64,000 nucleotides of DNA from Phytophthora colocasiae (Eukaryota; Oomycota; Peronosporomycetes; Peronosporales; Peronosporaceae), in assembly GCA_018806915.1 (NCBI GenBank), contig JAGKQI010000091.1:3443094-3507093 (forward strand). Reading direction: 5' to 3'. The notes under the pieces are model-generated. The model did no database searches. It worked only from the letters and a program-made list of their open reading frames with translations, and had not been told where the DNA came from. The position numbers and the translations under genes were made by a program. Below, in pieces: positions 1 through 9,490 of this stretch (position 1 is its first letter; every line of letters starts with the position of its first letter).

Positions 1-3000
1 CGGAGCTTCAGAAGACATCACTTCGGGAAGTTTCTCTGGGAACTTGGACACCAGTTTCAGATGAGTCAGTTCGTCAGGGTCTTGGACTTGCCAGGACTCA
101 CCAAGAACGAGGGCCTTGGACGTCAAATAATCAGCTGGTTGGTTGAACTCACGCTTCACGTGCACTAGCTTCAAAGACTGGAACTTGATCTTCAGAGACT
201 CAAACTCGGCCAATTTCCGCTGCAGGTTCGGCTGATTACAATTGATCAGTCCTTGAGCTTGCTGGATAGCGATACGAGAGTCTCCGACAACCACCAAGTC
301 TCGGATACCACGTTCCAAAGCTAACTTCAATCCATTGATCAGACCACAGTACTCTGAGTCATTCACAGTGACGTCTTTCAGAGCGAACCCTTGGGCTTCC
401 AGGATGTTCCACCCCGGGAGCTCCCAGAGCACACATCCGCAGCTTCCCAGGCGAGTGGATGTCTTGGCGGCACCATCAAAACTCAGAACACAACCTCGGT
501 AATCGGCCTCTAGCATCTCCACGCTAATGGGTGCTGAAGGTTTGACTCGCCCCTTGACGTGGATGAGGTTTTCAGAGACCTCATCGAGGTGTTCACGGGG
601 TGTGATGCCTGCTCCAAGGATAGCCGGGAGACCATCTTCATCTCGCTGGATCCTGCGAATCTCCAAGTTCCAATGTGACAACTTCAATCCCCACTTCACG
701 TTCCGACCATCAGCCGAACTGGATGACAGGAGCCATTTCAACACCGAATGTCTGGTGTACACCGTGATCACGGGACTCGTGTTTACCAGAGCCCGAAAGT
801 TCTCCAGAACCCTGAGGATCGCTATGACCTCTTTCTCTGCGAGATACCGGAGTTCCGCCTCATTCAGCACACGTCCAGTGAACCGTACGGGGTGTATCAC
901 TCCATCGTACTCCTGTCCTAAGACGGCTGAAGCAGCCCACGGGTTCGCATGAGGTATAATAACAAAGGGTCTGGTGCGATCTGGGTGTCTGAGGAGCGGT
1001 GTCGAGACAATCTTGCGCTTCAGAATCTCAAAGGCTTCCTTCGCTCGAGCTAAATCTCGACCAGCGCGAATCTGTTCATCAGACAACTCGTAGAGCACAG
1101 CAGCGATCACCGGTAAGTCTTCGATAAACTTGTTGTAGTAATTCAGACTTCCCATGAAACTCTGTACTCCCTTGAGTGTCGACGGGAACGGCAATTCTTC
1201 CACTCCCTTGACGATTTTCGGTGTAGCTCTCAGTCCTTCAGCGCTGATCTCATGCGACAGATAAGGAATCGTCAGCTTCCCGAACTCGCTCTTGGGCAAG
1301 CTCACAGAAATGTTCCAGTATCTGAGTCTGAAGAGCAAGGCGTTCAGGTCTTCACAAAGTTGATCCCAGGTGGGCGCCCCATGAGCAATGTCGTCAATGT
1401 AGGAACTTCGACCTAGTACCGGTCCCAAGAAGGACGGGACTGGGATGTTCCTCTGAAAGACAGTCATTTGGTCGGTGAGCACCGGAACCTCTGGCATGTG
1501 TTCATCAGAGTTCTGAAGTTGTTCACCAGACATCAGACCATGTTCATCAGAGTTCTGGGGTTCCAACTTCAGGAATTCCAGCACATCGGAGTCAACTTCC
1601 GCTTCCTCTTCGCGTGACAATCGCACAAAACCCCACAAACAGTTATCCAACATCGCCTGGTATACCAGGGGCGCGTTCTTCAGACCGAAGGGCATTCTTA
1701 CCCACTGAAAGTGTCCAAATGGGCAAATGAAGGCTGAGATCAGCCTTGCCCGCTCCGTCATTCGAATAGCCCAAAAACCACTCGCCATATCCAGACTCAT
1801 AAACCACAGTGCTTCCTCAAACCCAATCAACAGATCGTCTATCAGGGGCAACGGATAACGCGACAACTGGATAAAACCATTCACCACTCGATAATCAATG
1901 CACATGCGTATATCCACACCATTCTTCTTGAGAACAATCACTATTGGTGATGCCCAAGGCGAAGTCGAGTACTCGATGAGTCCGGTCTCCAGGAGCTTCT
2001 TCAGCAGTTCGTACACCTTGATCATCAGGTGAGGGGCAACGGATCTCGGACGTTGGGTAACAGGCTTAGCGCCTCCCACGTCCAAGTCACAGACCACGCC
2101 CCGTGCCGGGGCAGGTGCGGCATTGCCGTCTCCCAGAAAGATTTTCCGATGATACTTCAGGATGTCCCTGAGCTTCTTCTCCATCTCCGACGTTGTTTTC
2201 CCGGGTACTCCGACGTCAGCCTTGTCGATGTCGCACTCAGGAGTCAAATCTTCCAGTTCAGGTAGCATAACCAGCTGGTCTCGTAATTGAGAGAGTAGCT
2301 CTGTTCCTTCCCGCATATAGACACCGGGTTCCAGATCCAATTCCTCATTCGTGACTCGCATGCACCGCTCGTACTCGGCTCGGATCTTTTCCACAGGGGT
2401 GCCTGGCATACTCTGAATTGGGATGTCCCATGAACAGTCTGTCGGATCCTCATCTCCCATGGACAGTTCACCAGAAACACTCAGGGTGACCTCATCCTCG
2501 ACCATGTTACTCGAAATTCCAGATGTGGTTCCAGAGTTTTTCGGAGACGTTTTCTCTGATGCCACTTCCAGATCTCCGGTGTTCATACCGGTATCTCGGG
2601 TCTCCTCTTTTCCGACATCCACCCAGTCATCTGTCTGCGTAGCCACATCCAAAGCGAAACGAATTCGTTTTGTTCGTGGGACTGAAGTAGGCCTCACAAA
2701 CTGTACTCGAGCATTGTCCAGCCTTGGGTGCTGTAAAATCTTAGTTGGCCACGGGTATACCGGGTGATCCACACACGGAGGTTGAGGTATCATATCCTCC
2801 AAGTCCGCTTCGGCCTTCAGACGTCTCTTCGTCTCGGGTGACGGAGTGTTCTCCAGAATCAAAACTTCCCAGTCACGGTAGGCTGCAGAGCCTGGCCGTA
2901 CAAAGCGACCATGTCGTGGGAAAAATCCATACTCCACAATCCTTGCAACGTCAGAAAATTCGTTCACCCAAGTATTCTTGTCCGAGATGTTTACCACGCG

Positions 3001-3150
3001 CACCGCTACAGGCCATGACCGTGCTGCATAAATCAGTTGAGTCACCCAACGGTCTCCACGTCCCGCCCACACGACTTCTCGTTGTGGGTTCGTCGGACCA
3101 TAATCAATGCGAACAACAAATTCTTCACCGGGCCCAGAAGTACAGCTTCA
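1..3150 (-). CDS. pol: Pol polyprotein, RT and dual RNase H part (partial, runs off left edge)
   Basis: In this frame no stop occurs from about 3150 down to base 1; the nearest upstream stop is at 3151-3153. After a linker comes the reverse transcriptase: an SPWASPIVIVLKKNG stretch near 1960-1905, the catalytic Asp of LDMASGFW at 1789-1791, MPFGLKNAP near 1690, then an unusual insertion of about 75 residues containing repeated NSDEH/MSGEQ units, and the YIDD box at 1390-1401. A gypsy-type RNase H follows (about 980-690), but its first Asp is His (PHAN, 943-954) and the later Asp is Arg (VYTRH, 751-753). A second RNase H fold (about 500-120) keeps Asp 475-477, Glu 355-357, Asp 280-282 and Asp 130-132. 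It has no start codon of its own: it would be translated as a continuation of the protease frame, from which it is now separated by a one-base frame change near 3135-3150. Integrase would follow beyond the window. Confidence 0.93.
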
Positions 3151-3884
3151 CTTGGTCTGATGGACCTGTTCCTGCCGATATGATCACCAGGCTCCCAGCT
3201 ACACATCATCACCACAACTTCATCTGGCATAGATACCAGTCCTTCACGGACGCTGATCCTCAGACCAGCAGCGAACATGAATCTCATTCCCAATAGCACG
3301 TTTATACCTTCGCCGATATTCGCGACCCAGACATCAACAATGTAAACCACTCTCGGTCCGAGAGTCAGCTTGATCTCCGCACTGGCACCAATGTACGTCG
3401 GAACTCCTCCCATCCCAGACACCCTTGTTTGTTTGTGTGACTTAAGCCTGAGTCCGAGCTTACGCGCAAAGTCGTAACTCAGGATATTAATAGTCGCACC
3501 GGTGTCCAGGAGGATCTTGGTCCGATGATCATTGACAGCGCCATGCACCATAACCACATCGCGCTTTGCAGGATCAGGGTAGTGATATTCCTACCAGCCA
3601 TAACATTCCCCGTCTTTCAGACGAAACTGGATTGTGTCGTCCGGGGGCGGTTCATTGTCTCTCGGAAAGTCCGGTGAACAGTCTATCGGAAAGTCCGATG
3701 AACTGTCTCTCAGACGCGGAATTTCAGAAGACATGGCTGATTCTTGAGCTAAAGCGGTCATGCAATGTTGATTTTTAGGTTGGGTCGTTTTCAGCTCCGG
3801 TCCTACGTACACTAGAACACATAACTCTGGGGGTGTGCCTTGCCCGGCGCGTTTCGGATCCCCATCCGACGGGCTTGCTAGTTT
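3132..3884 (-). pseudogene. pol: Pol N-terminal part: linker and retroviral-type aspartic protease, interrupted by an in-frame TAG
   Basis: This frame opens directly after a stop at 3900-3902, overlaps the end of gag by about 19 nt, and gives a Pro/Asp-rich linker of about 97 residues. It then reads GECYGW, TAG (3591-3593), EYHYPDPAKRDVVMVHG and the protease. The protease shows the catalytic DTGAT motif (DTG at 3498-3506) inside KILLDTGATINIL and a later hydrophobic-Gly motif (INVLLG), as in retropepsins. Beyond about 3140 the homologous reading continues one frame over (PGEEFVVRIDYG), so a single-base loss near the GGGCCC run at 3132-3137 is likely. The TAG follows a Trp codon and would be explained by TGG to TAG. 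Readthrough is a less likely alternative. Protease function is clear; translatability of this copy is doubtful. Confidence 0.85.
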
Positions 3885-3887
3885 AAC
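3842..3887 (-). promoter_or_regulatory. Probable gag-pol -1 programmed ribosomal frameshift signal
   Basis: On the minus strand the last gag codons read CAG TTA AAC TAG. This places the heptamer G_TTA_AAC (3881-3887) in the gag frame, in X_XXY_YYZ-like phase, directly before the gag stop. A -1 slip gives GTT AAA CTA and enters the pol frame. A 6-nt spacer (3875-3880) precedes a hairpin: arms GCCCG/CGGGC (3870-3874 with 3842-3846) and TCGGAT/ATCCGA (3864-3869 with 3854-3859), a GGGG loop and a 7-nt bulge. The pol frame has a stop at 3900-3902, so any shift must happen inside a roughly 19-nt window that contains this heptamer. Confidence 0.78.
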
Positions 3888-5755
3888 TGCTTCCCAGAGT
3901 CAGCCTCGTCACCCAGGAGTTTCTCCAGTAGGTGATCCGGCAGGTCCTTCAGTGTACCTTGACGGGCTAGTTTCTTGAGGGATTCCAGAGTCTTGATGTC
4001 TTCGCATGGTCTCCCAGAGTGCACCTTTCCGCAAACCTCACACGGTGGTACTCGGCACATCCTGCTCGGGTGACCTTTCTCCTGACATCTGTCACAGACA
4101 ATGTCTCTACAGCAGTTTTCTTCTGAATGACCCGAGCGGCGGCACTTCTCGCAGAACTTGTTCCAGTAGTCAGGGTTATCGCGCCGTGTCTGCTGAAAGT
4201 CTTGACCTGATGATCCTCGGGGGGACTGGGGCGGCGGTCGCCATCCCATGTTGTCCATGACCCGGTAGACTTCGTTCGTCAGAGTCTGAGTCCAATCAGC
4301 ACCACCAGGCGCCTGAGAGGCAGGTTGTACACCAGACGAAGATTGTACACCAGACATCTCGCGATCGTGTTCTGACGACGAAGCTCTGGTATCCTTCTCT
4401 TGAGTTCTGGTATCCGCATCGACATCGTCAGAGGCATCCGGGTCTGCTTCTCGGGCGACGTAAGTCTTCCCCATACGCTTCGGCTTAAACTGTCCGCGTG
4501 GGAGATTGTCCGCTCGGAAATCCCGATGTCTGGTGGTCGTAGTATCTTGATCAGCAGTTCGCCAGACATCTTCGTCCTGTTGCAGAGCATATTCCAAGTC
4601 CGAGATACTCCTGAACTTCCGGCCTTGTAGCGCGATCTTCAGACGCTCGTCCTTCAGCTTGGTGATGTACCTCAGAACATGTTTCTCCAGGCGTCTGGAG
4701 GATTTTCTGAAGTCCACTTCAGCTTTCCCGGCGGCCGAGTTCAGGCGGTAAAAGAAGTCCAACGGAGTCTCGGAACTCTTCATTTCCATCGTGAAATATC
4801 TCTCGGAGTATGATGACCGGGCCTTGCAATAGCGCCTGCGGAACTCCGATGATAACTCCTTCCAGTCACGGGAAACACTCTTCGGGAGTTGGTTAAACCA
4901 ATCTCTGGCAGACACCGGGAGCTTCAGCTTGAGTTCCTGTATGCGGGTCTTATTCGTCCATGCTCCCTGAGATGCCATGTTCACGAAGCGCTCCCACCAG
5001 TGAACACGTTCTCGTAATGTCGCTCGGGGATCAAATTCTCCGATGATACTTGAGTTTATGAAGGGCCTCATGGTCAACAAAGTCGCTCCAGCTTGTCCAT
5101 GGGACGCAGAAGTCAGGTTAACAACCTCCGGAGGATCCAAGTCATCAGACGACGAATTACTTGAGTCCGAGCTTGAGTCACTTGAGCTTCCACCCGGGTA
5201 TGGGTCATCCCTGCGTCTTCCAGGCCTTCGAGGAGCGTCCCGGCCATCTTCATAGCGTCGTTCGCTTGGTTTCCGGTGTCCATCGCGCCTGGGAGTCGCT
5301 GGGCGCCTTCCTTCAGTCTTGACCTCGGTCAGGGGAGCCGCTTGAGCCGTCTGGGTCGTCGTAGCGGCCGTGGTGGCCGCGCCATGCCTTCCAGCCTTCG
5401 CGCGCTTGGTTTCGGTCGATCTCCGTAGGGGAAGAGACGTATGGAAAGCCTCCGTCGTTTTAATGGGTGTAACCCTACCCCTGCTGGCGACTCCTTCTGA
5501 TCCCCTAACCCCCGGTGTGCAATCTCCCGTATCCCGACTGTTCACCAGAAGTCCGGTTGCCGGTTTAGGGTCATGTTCACCAGAGATCCGACTTGAAGTT
5601 GCTACTTCAGGGTGGGCGACCCCTTGAACTTGGGACAATGTTGCACGAAGGTTCCTCAATTCTGCGGCTTGGAAACGCTGCATGTTCTGGGAACTTTCCC
5701 GCTCCCTGTCGCGCTCCGACTCCACGTCGTGCACCCGCTGTCGTAAGGTCTCCAT
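3878..5755 (-). CDS. gag: Gag, capsid core and nucleocapsid with three zinc knuckles
   Basis: The product is 625 residues from the ATG at 5753-5755. Residues 1-40 continue a charged coiled coil; about 40-225 is a low-complexity linker with basic stretches and a Ser/Asp run (190-205). Residues about 227-400 are a retrotransposon-gag capsid-like domain (WWERFVNMA, LPVSARDWFNQLP, SSEFRRRYC, LDFFYRLN). The nucleocapsid has CX2CX4HX4C at 535-548, CX2CX4HX4C at 554-567 and a variant CX2CX3HX4C at 572-584. Gag assembles the particle and binds element RNA. The ATG is probably internal: the coiled coil is traceable upstream in other frames (DELKRDWISQ just before the ATG, in frame), so this ORF is the intact downstream part of a longer gag. 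It ends at the frameshift signal leading into pol. Confidence 0.9.
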   Translation of the reverse strand: METLRQRVHDVESERDRERESSQNMQRFQAAELRNLRATLSQVQGVAHPEVATSSRISGEHDPKPATGLLVNSRDTGDCTPGVRGSEGVASRGRVTPIKTTEAFHTSLPLRRSTETKRAKAGRHGAATTAATTTQTAQAAPLTEVKTEGRRPATPRRDGHRKPSERRYEDGRDAPRRPGRRRDDPYPGGSSSDSSSDSSNSSSDDLDPPEVVNLTSASHGQAGATLLTMRPFINSSIIGEFDPRATLRERVHWWERFVNMASQGAWTNKTRIQELKLKLPVSARDWFNQLPKSVSRDWKELSSEFRRRYCKARSSYSERYFTMEMKSSETPLDFFYRLNSAAGKAEVDFRKSSRRLEKHVLRYITKLKDERLKIALQGRKFRSISDLEYALQQDEDVWRTADQDTTTTRHRDFRADNLPRGQFKPKRMGKTYVAREADPDASDDVDADTRTQEKDTRASSSEHDREMSGVQSSSGVQPASQAPGGADWTQTLTNEVYRVMDNMGWRPPPQSPRGSSGQDFQQTRRDNPDYWNKFCEKCRRSGHSEENCCRDIVCDRCQEKGHPSRMCRVPPCEVCGKVHSGRPCEDIKTLESLKKLARQGTLKDLPDHLLEKLLGDEADSGKQLN

Positions 5756-6928
5756 TTGCGAAATCCAGTCACGTTTCAGCTCGTCTGCCCAACGCGCACG
5801 TCCTCGGCTTCCCGTTGTTTCCAGCGAACTGCAAACTCGGTCTCCAGACGCTGTACGTCGGAAAACTGTTCACCAGAAACTTGTTCGTCGGACACCTGTC
5901 TCTCAGACGATTTCGAATGGTACTTGAGCTTGGACTCTGACGCTTGACTCCGACGTTCTTCCAGGTCATCCGCGCGTCTCTGGGCTTCCAGGCGCTCTCA
6001 GACTCAAGTAGTCGGTCGGTAAGTGTCTGGATCTGCTGGCGCGTATCAAGTTCCCGTTGTTCACGTCGACGTTCACGCTCCATGGATTCCAGACGTTCTC
6101 TGGCCAGGAATTCCTTCTGCTCCTGTTCCATTCGACGCTGCCATTCCTGTTGCTGCCGCATAGCGTTCAGTTCGATCTGCGCTGGGCCTGATCTCTGGGA
6201 ACTTCGTGTGTGGCTTGACGCAACGGAACTCAAGCGTCTGGAAGACACTTTCTGGTGATCCTCGCTCTTCAGACTCTGATGCCTGCTCTGGTGGCTCCTC
6301 CCACGACTCGAGACGGACGATGATGGGGCGTCCGGTGAACAGAATCTTGCACAGAATCTCTGGTAGACAACTGTCTCTCGGACTTCACTTCTGGAAACTC
6401 CGGTTTATCTTCCAACATCTCGAAGTCATCGGGCTCCGACTTCACCGGCATCAGTGTTCGTGTCACGTGGATTCCCATAGACTCTCCGGCGAGCATTCCT
6501 CCGGCATCAGCACCTTGGGCGATCATCGCCAGACCTCCGACAGACAACGGCATATGTGTAGACGCCCCTCGACTCATGGACATCATCGACGAGTCTGTGG
6601 AACTTCCACGAGAGGTCTGGAGTCCCGACGAGTGGCCATCAGACGTACGCGAGGTCCCAATGACACTTGGCACAGGCGCATCAGTCGTCAGAGAGCTACC
6701 TCGATCTTCAGACATTGGCACACCAGACTCCAAGCGAGTGCTATCAGAGTGACTCTCGTATACCGGCAGCGAACTCAGCGACGGCGTCGACAGTGCAGAT
6801 GGTGTCGACGAGACTTGTGGGTGCGGCGGACCATGCTGCAGGCGCTTGGACTGCGGCGGTTCTCCACTGCTGGACCCGTCAGAACTATGTGTGACTCTGA
6901 GTCCGGTCACCCGGAGTCTCATAATCAT
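5756..6928 (-). pseudogene. gag: Gag N-terminal third, split by three frame changes
   Basis: A 219-codon ORF starts at the ATG 6926-6928 (MIMRLRVTGLRV), is Ser/Thr/Pro-rich and stops at 6269-6271. From about 6310 the plausible reading moves one frame over (Ser/Arg-rich, then the Gln/Glu/Arg coiled coil QQEWQRRMEQEQKEF), to about 5990. It then moves again (LEAQRRADDLEERRSQ, containing SDEQVSGEQFSD) to about 5795, and again into the intact gag frame. All three shifts go the same way, so their sum restores the original frame. Composition stays protein-like across the joints, which is why I read this as one broken gene and not three small ones. In-frame TGA at 6941-6943 separates it from ORF1. 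True lesions and single-base sequence errors cannot be told apart here. Confidence 0.75.
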
Positions 6929-7050
6929 CTGTCGTGTAGGTCAGCCTTCTCATCGCGTAATATACCATCAGCTTCGCCTTGACGTGCTTCGTTGCCTACC
7001 TTTGTGTCTTCTGAGAGTCGATTAACCTGTGACCTGGCAGTCGCAGTAGC

Positions 7051-8079
7051 CTACTCAACCAGTTCTTCAGCAAGTCGGCTCTGAAGCTCCGTCGCCACAC
7101 TGCGCACTTGAGGTTCGAAGATAGCAGACGCTTGGGTCTGAGAACATCTCGGTAGCAGGTTCTGGAACGCAAATCCTGCTTCATACAGCATCGTCTGAAG
7201 GACAGCGACGCATTCAGGTGCCGTCAGAGTATTCATCGAGATCTCGACGTACGACAAGTCTTGGATTCGGCCAAAACTATGGCGCCTCAAGCAGAACTCC
7301 GATATCCACATGTCTTCTGGAAATACTGAAGAACACCGCCACTTGATGTAGTCGCCCGTCGCTGCCGCAGCCTTCTGAAAAACATTTGCGTCAGGCTTCG
7401 CTGTTCGCCAGGCGTATTCGACGTTCGGCGGAACAATTCTTCCAGCGTCCATGTCCCTCCAGCGGCGGAACTCACGGCGTACGTACTTCAGGGCACGTTC
7501 TCCATCCAGCGAATCGGCCCTCCCAGACTCATCAGACGGTGTCTTCAGAGAATCTTCGGATTTCATCGGCATGTCATCGGACATCGGAGTGTCTTCGGAC
7601 TTTGGAGTCTTCGAGACACGTTCATCAACCAGTCCGGGTTCCGTCTTCACTTCCCCCACGGACTTCCCAGAAGCCGTCGACTCAGAACACAAGTCAATGA
7701 CCTCCGGGGGCACAACCACGTCGGCGCCTCCCTCAGACGCCTCATCACCACCCTCACGGGCGGTGGCCACCTCGTCACCAGAAGCTTCAGCTTCGGACGG
7801 ACCTTCCTCAGAACCTTGTTCGCCAGACACATCGGGTGTCTCTTGGGCTTCAGGCTCCGCAGCAGGCTGGTCTTCGACCGTCGGTTCCGGGACGTTCACC
7901 TCCTCGGCTGCTTCCTTTTCACGTGCAGCCTTCCTCTTCTCGCGTGCCGCCTTCTGAACAGCATCCAAGTCGGGTTGTTCGTCAGGCGGAAGACCTTGAA
8001 GACGCTTCGACTGACGTGTCGCCATACTGCGACCACCGCGTCCCCGACGTCCTCCTCTCGTAGTTCCATGTGAAGCCAT
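7051..8079 (-). CDS. ORF1 of the retrotransposon, function unknown
   Basis: The product is 342 residues. I chose the ATG at 8077-8079 because it starts a Gly/Arg-rich basic leader (MASHGTTRGGRRGRGG); an upstream GTG extension looks unlike protein. Next comes SKRLQGLPPDEQPDLDAVQ followed by a Lys/Arg/Glu helix (residues about 30-65, likely coiled coil), then a long acidic Glu/Ser/Pro/Asp linker (about 65-190), then a compact C-terminal part (about 195-342) with conserved-looking Trp/Arg positions (RREFRRWRDMD, VEYAWRT, GDYIKWRC). It lies between the LTR and gag, about 120 nt upstream of the gag ATG and in a different frame, so it needs its own translation strategy. No zinc knuckle or enzyme motif is visible. 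The basic leader suggests nucleic-acid binding, as inference only. Intact in this copy. Confidence 0.8.
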   Translation of the reverse strand: MASHGTTRGGRRGRGGRSMATRQSKRLQGLPPDEQPDLDAVQKAAREKRKAAREKEAAEEVNVPEPTVEDQPAAEPEAQETPDVSGEQGSEEGPSEAEASGDEVATAREGGDEASEGGADVVVPPEVIDLCSESTASGKSVGEVKTEPGLVDERVSKTPKSEDTPMSDDMPMKSEDSLKTPSDESGRADSLDGERALKYVRREFRRWRDMDAGRIVPPNVEYAWRTAKPDANVFQKAAAATGDYIKWRCSSVFPEDMWISEFCLRRHSFGRIQDLSYVEISMNTLTAPECVAVLQTMLYEAGFAFQNLLPRCSQTQASAIFEPQVRSVATELQSRLAEELVE

Positions 8080-8233
8080 CTTGAATATAGACGCTTGACA
8101 GGAAACCCTCTTCTCAAACTCTCTTAGATCCGGTGATATCACGATACCAAAATCCGGGCACGCGCACCAGTTGTCGCGAAGTCGGTGCAACTTTTACCGC
8201 GGTGCAGGGGCGTACAGTGAACCTGGAAGTGTG

Positions 8234-8252
8234 ACTACCGGTAGTGATACCA
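8234..8252 (-). other. Possible primer-binding site next to the 5' LTR
   Basis: On the minus strand a TGG-initiated string, TGGTATCACTACC, begins at 8252, between the LTR-like non-coding block and ORF1. LTR retrotransposons usually have a TGG-starting site complementary to a tRNA 3' end here. The site overlaps a 12-bp perfect palindrome (ACTACCGGTAGT). The adjoining LTR end does not show the usual CA, and I could not match a specific tRNA. Confidence 0.3.
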
Positions 8253-8661
8253 GAGTCGCACAGCAAGGTGGGCGTGTGTTACCTTTTGCTGTCCTCGTAG
8301 GTTCGTTGTCTTGGTAATGAGACCCTCGCCGGGGTCGTGAGAGTTTGCGTGAGAGTGAGGGTTCCTTGCGTAGACCGTCGGATGTCCTTCTGGTCCTCAC
8401 AGGAGCGATTGGGAGTCGAACGTTTTCCGGTGAACACTTGTGTACACCAGAGATTTCTGAAAGTAAAAGAGAAATTAATACAATGGGAAGTCCTGTCACT
8501 AGACTTCCGAGATAACCGCAATGCAGAGTTCCGATATACAAATATGTAGCTGCTCTTATTCTTTCCTGGCCCTTGAGCAGTGGGCTAGTTCTCCAGGTCA
8601 ACTAGGGAAATGTTCACCAGACACCTGGTCTGTCTGGTATTCCCGTAACTTTCGCGCACCA

Positions 8662-8680
8662 CCCTCTAATATATAGAGGG
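8662..8680 (-). promoter_or_regulatory. TATA-like core inside a perfect inverted repeat (candidate LTR promoter)
   Basis: Plus-strand CCCTCTA, ATATA, TAGAGGG: two 7-bp arms around a 5-bp AT centre; the minus strand reads CCCTCTATATATTAGAGGG. It lies about 580 bp upstream of ORF1 in the probable LTR. Promoter role is inferred from position and TATA content only. Confidence 0.35.
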
Positions 8681-9438
8681 AAAATAAACCAATACACTAT
8701 CAGTTATATAACAGTCTACCGAGCGTCTTGAGAGCGACTGTCTAGCTCCCAAAACCTGTCCAAACGTACAATATGAAATGGGCTACCGCTAGAGACAAGA
8801 CAAACGACCCAACTAGTAAATGGAATAGGTGGGTCCTCTCAGGTCTCTACGTTACGCTGATCTCCACCTAAAGGGGCTTGATAAGTGAGAGATCACACAA
8901 CTCAAAGCTTTGTTGTGGCCTAATACTTACAAGAAGCAGCAGGCAGGTAGACTTGTTTGTGACAAGGTAAATTGAACTCTGGTTACATATCTCGTATCTC
9001 TCTGTCTTCTATCTTCCAAATTCTCATACACACTTGGTCTCAGTATAACTCAGGAACTTTCACTTGGGCTCACTATGGTAGTCGGTACAGCGGATCTTGT
9101 CGAGTCGACACTTAATGATGTCATTACAGGGATGAGTGGGTTGCGTTTCACTTGATTGCGTGAGGTCGTGTTGGGTACACTTGGTTTCAGTATGGGGTGG
9201 ACTTCAGAGTGTCAGAGTCTGGTATCCTGTTCATCAGGGTCTGGAATCATGTGCGTCGGAGACATGTTCATTGGAACCATGTACTCCGGAATCATGTACA
9301 TCAGAGTCGTAATTACCAGAGTGGTGACACTTGGGTCTGATCATCGGAGTCTTGTACGTCGGAGTCTGTTCATCGGAAGCTGGTGATGTCTGGAATATTG
9401 CTTGTATAAGCCGGACACATCAGACTTGTTCACCAGAA

Positions 9439-9490
9439 TCATGTACGTCAGACTTCATGTACGTCGGACTTCATGTACATCAGACTTCAT
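9439..9490. repeat. 16-bp tandem repeat, 3.2 copies, in the LTR
   Basis: Three successive copies of TCATGTACRTCRGACT (9439-9454, 9455-9470, 9471-9486) plus TCAT. Related half-motifs (CATGTACTCCGGA, GTACGTCGGAG) occur from about 9240 on, so this is the densest point of a wider degenerate repeat field in the LTR. Confidence 0.8.

Noticed and set aside
6206..7957. Plus-strand open frames opposite gag and ORF1 (for example 6206-6982 and 7451-7957).
   Set aside because: Arg/Ser-rich antisense shadows of the minus-strand coding regions; no independent start context or domain.
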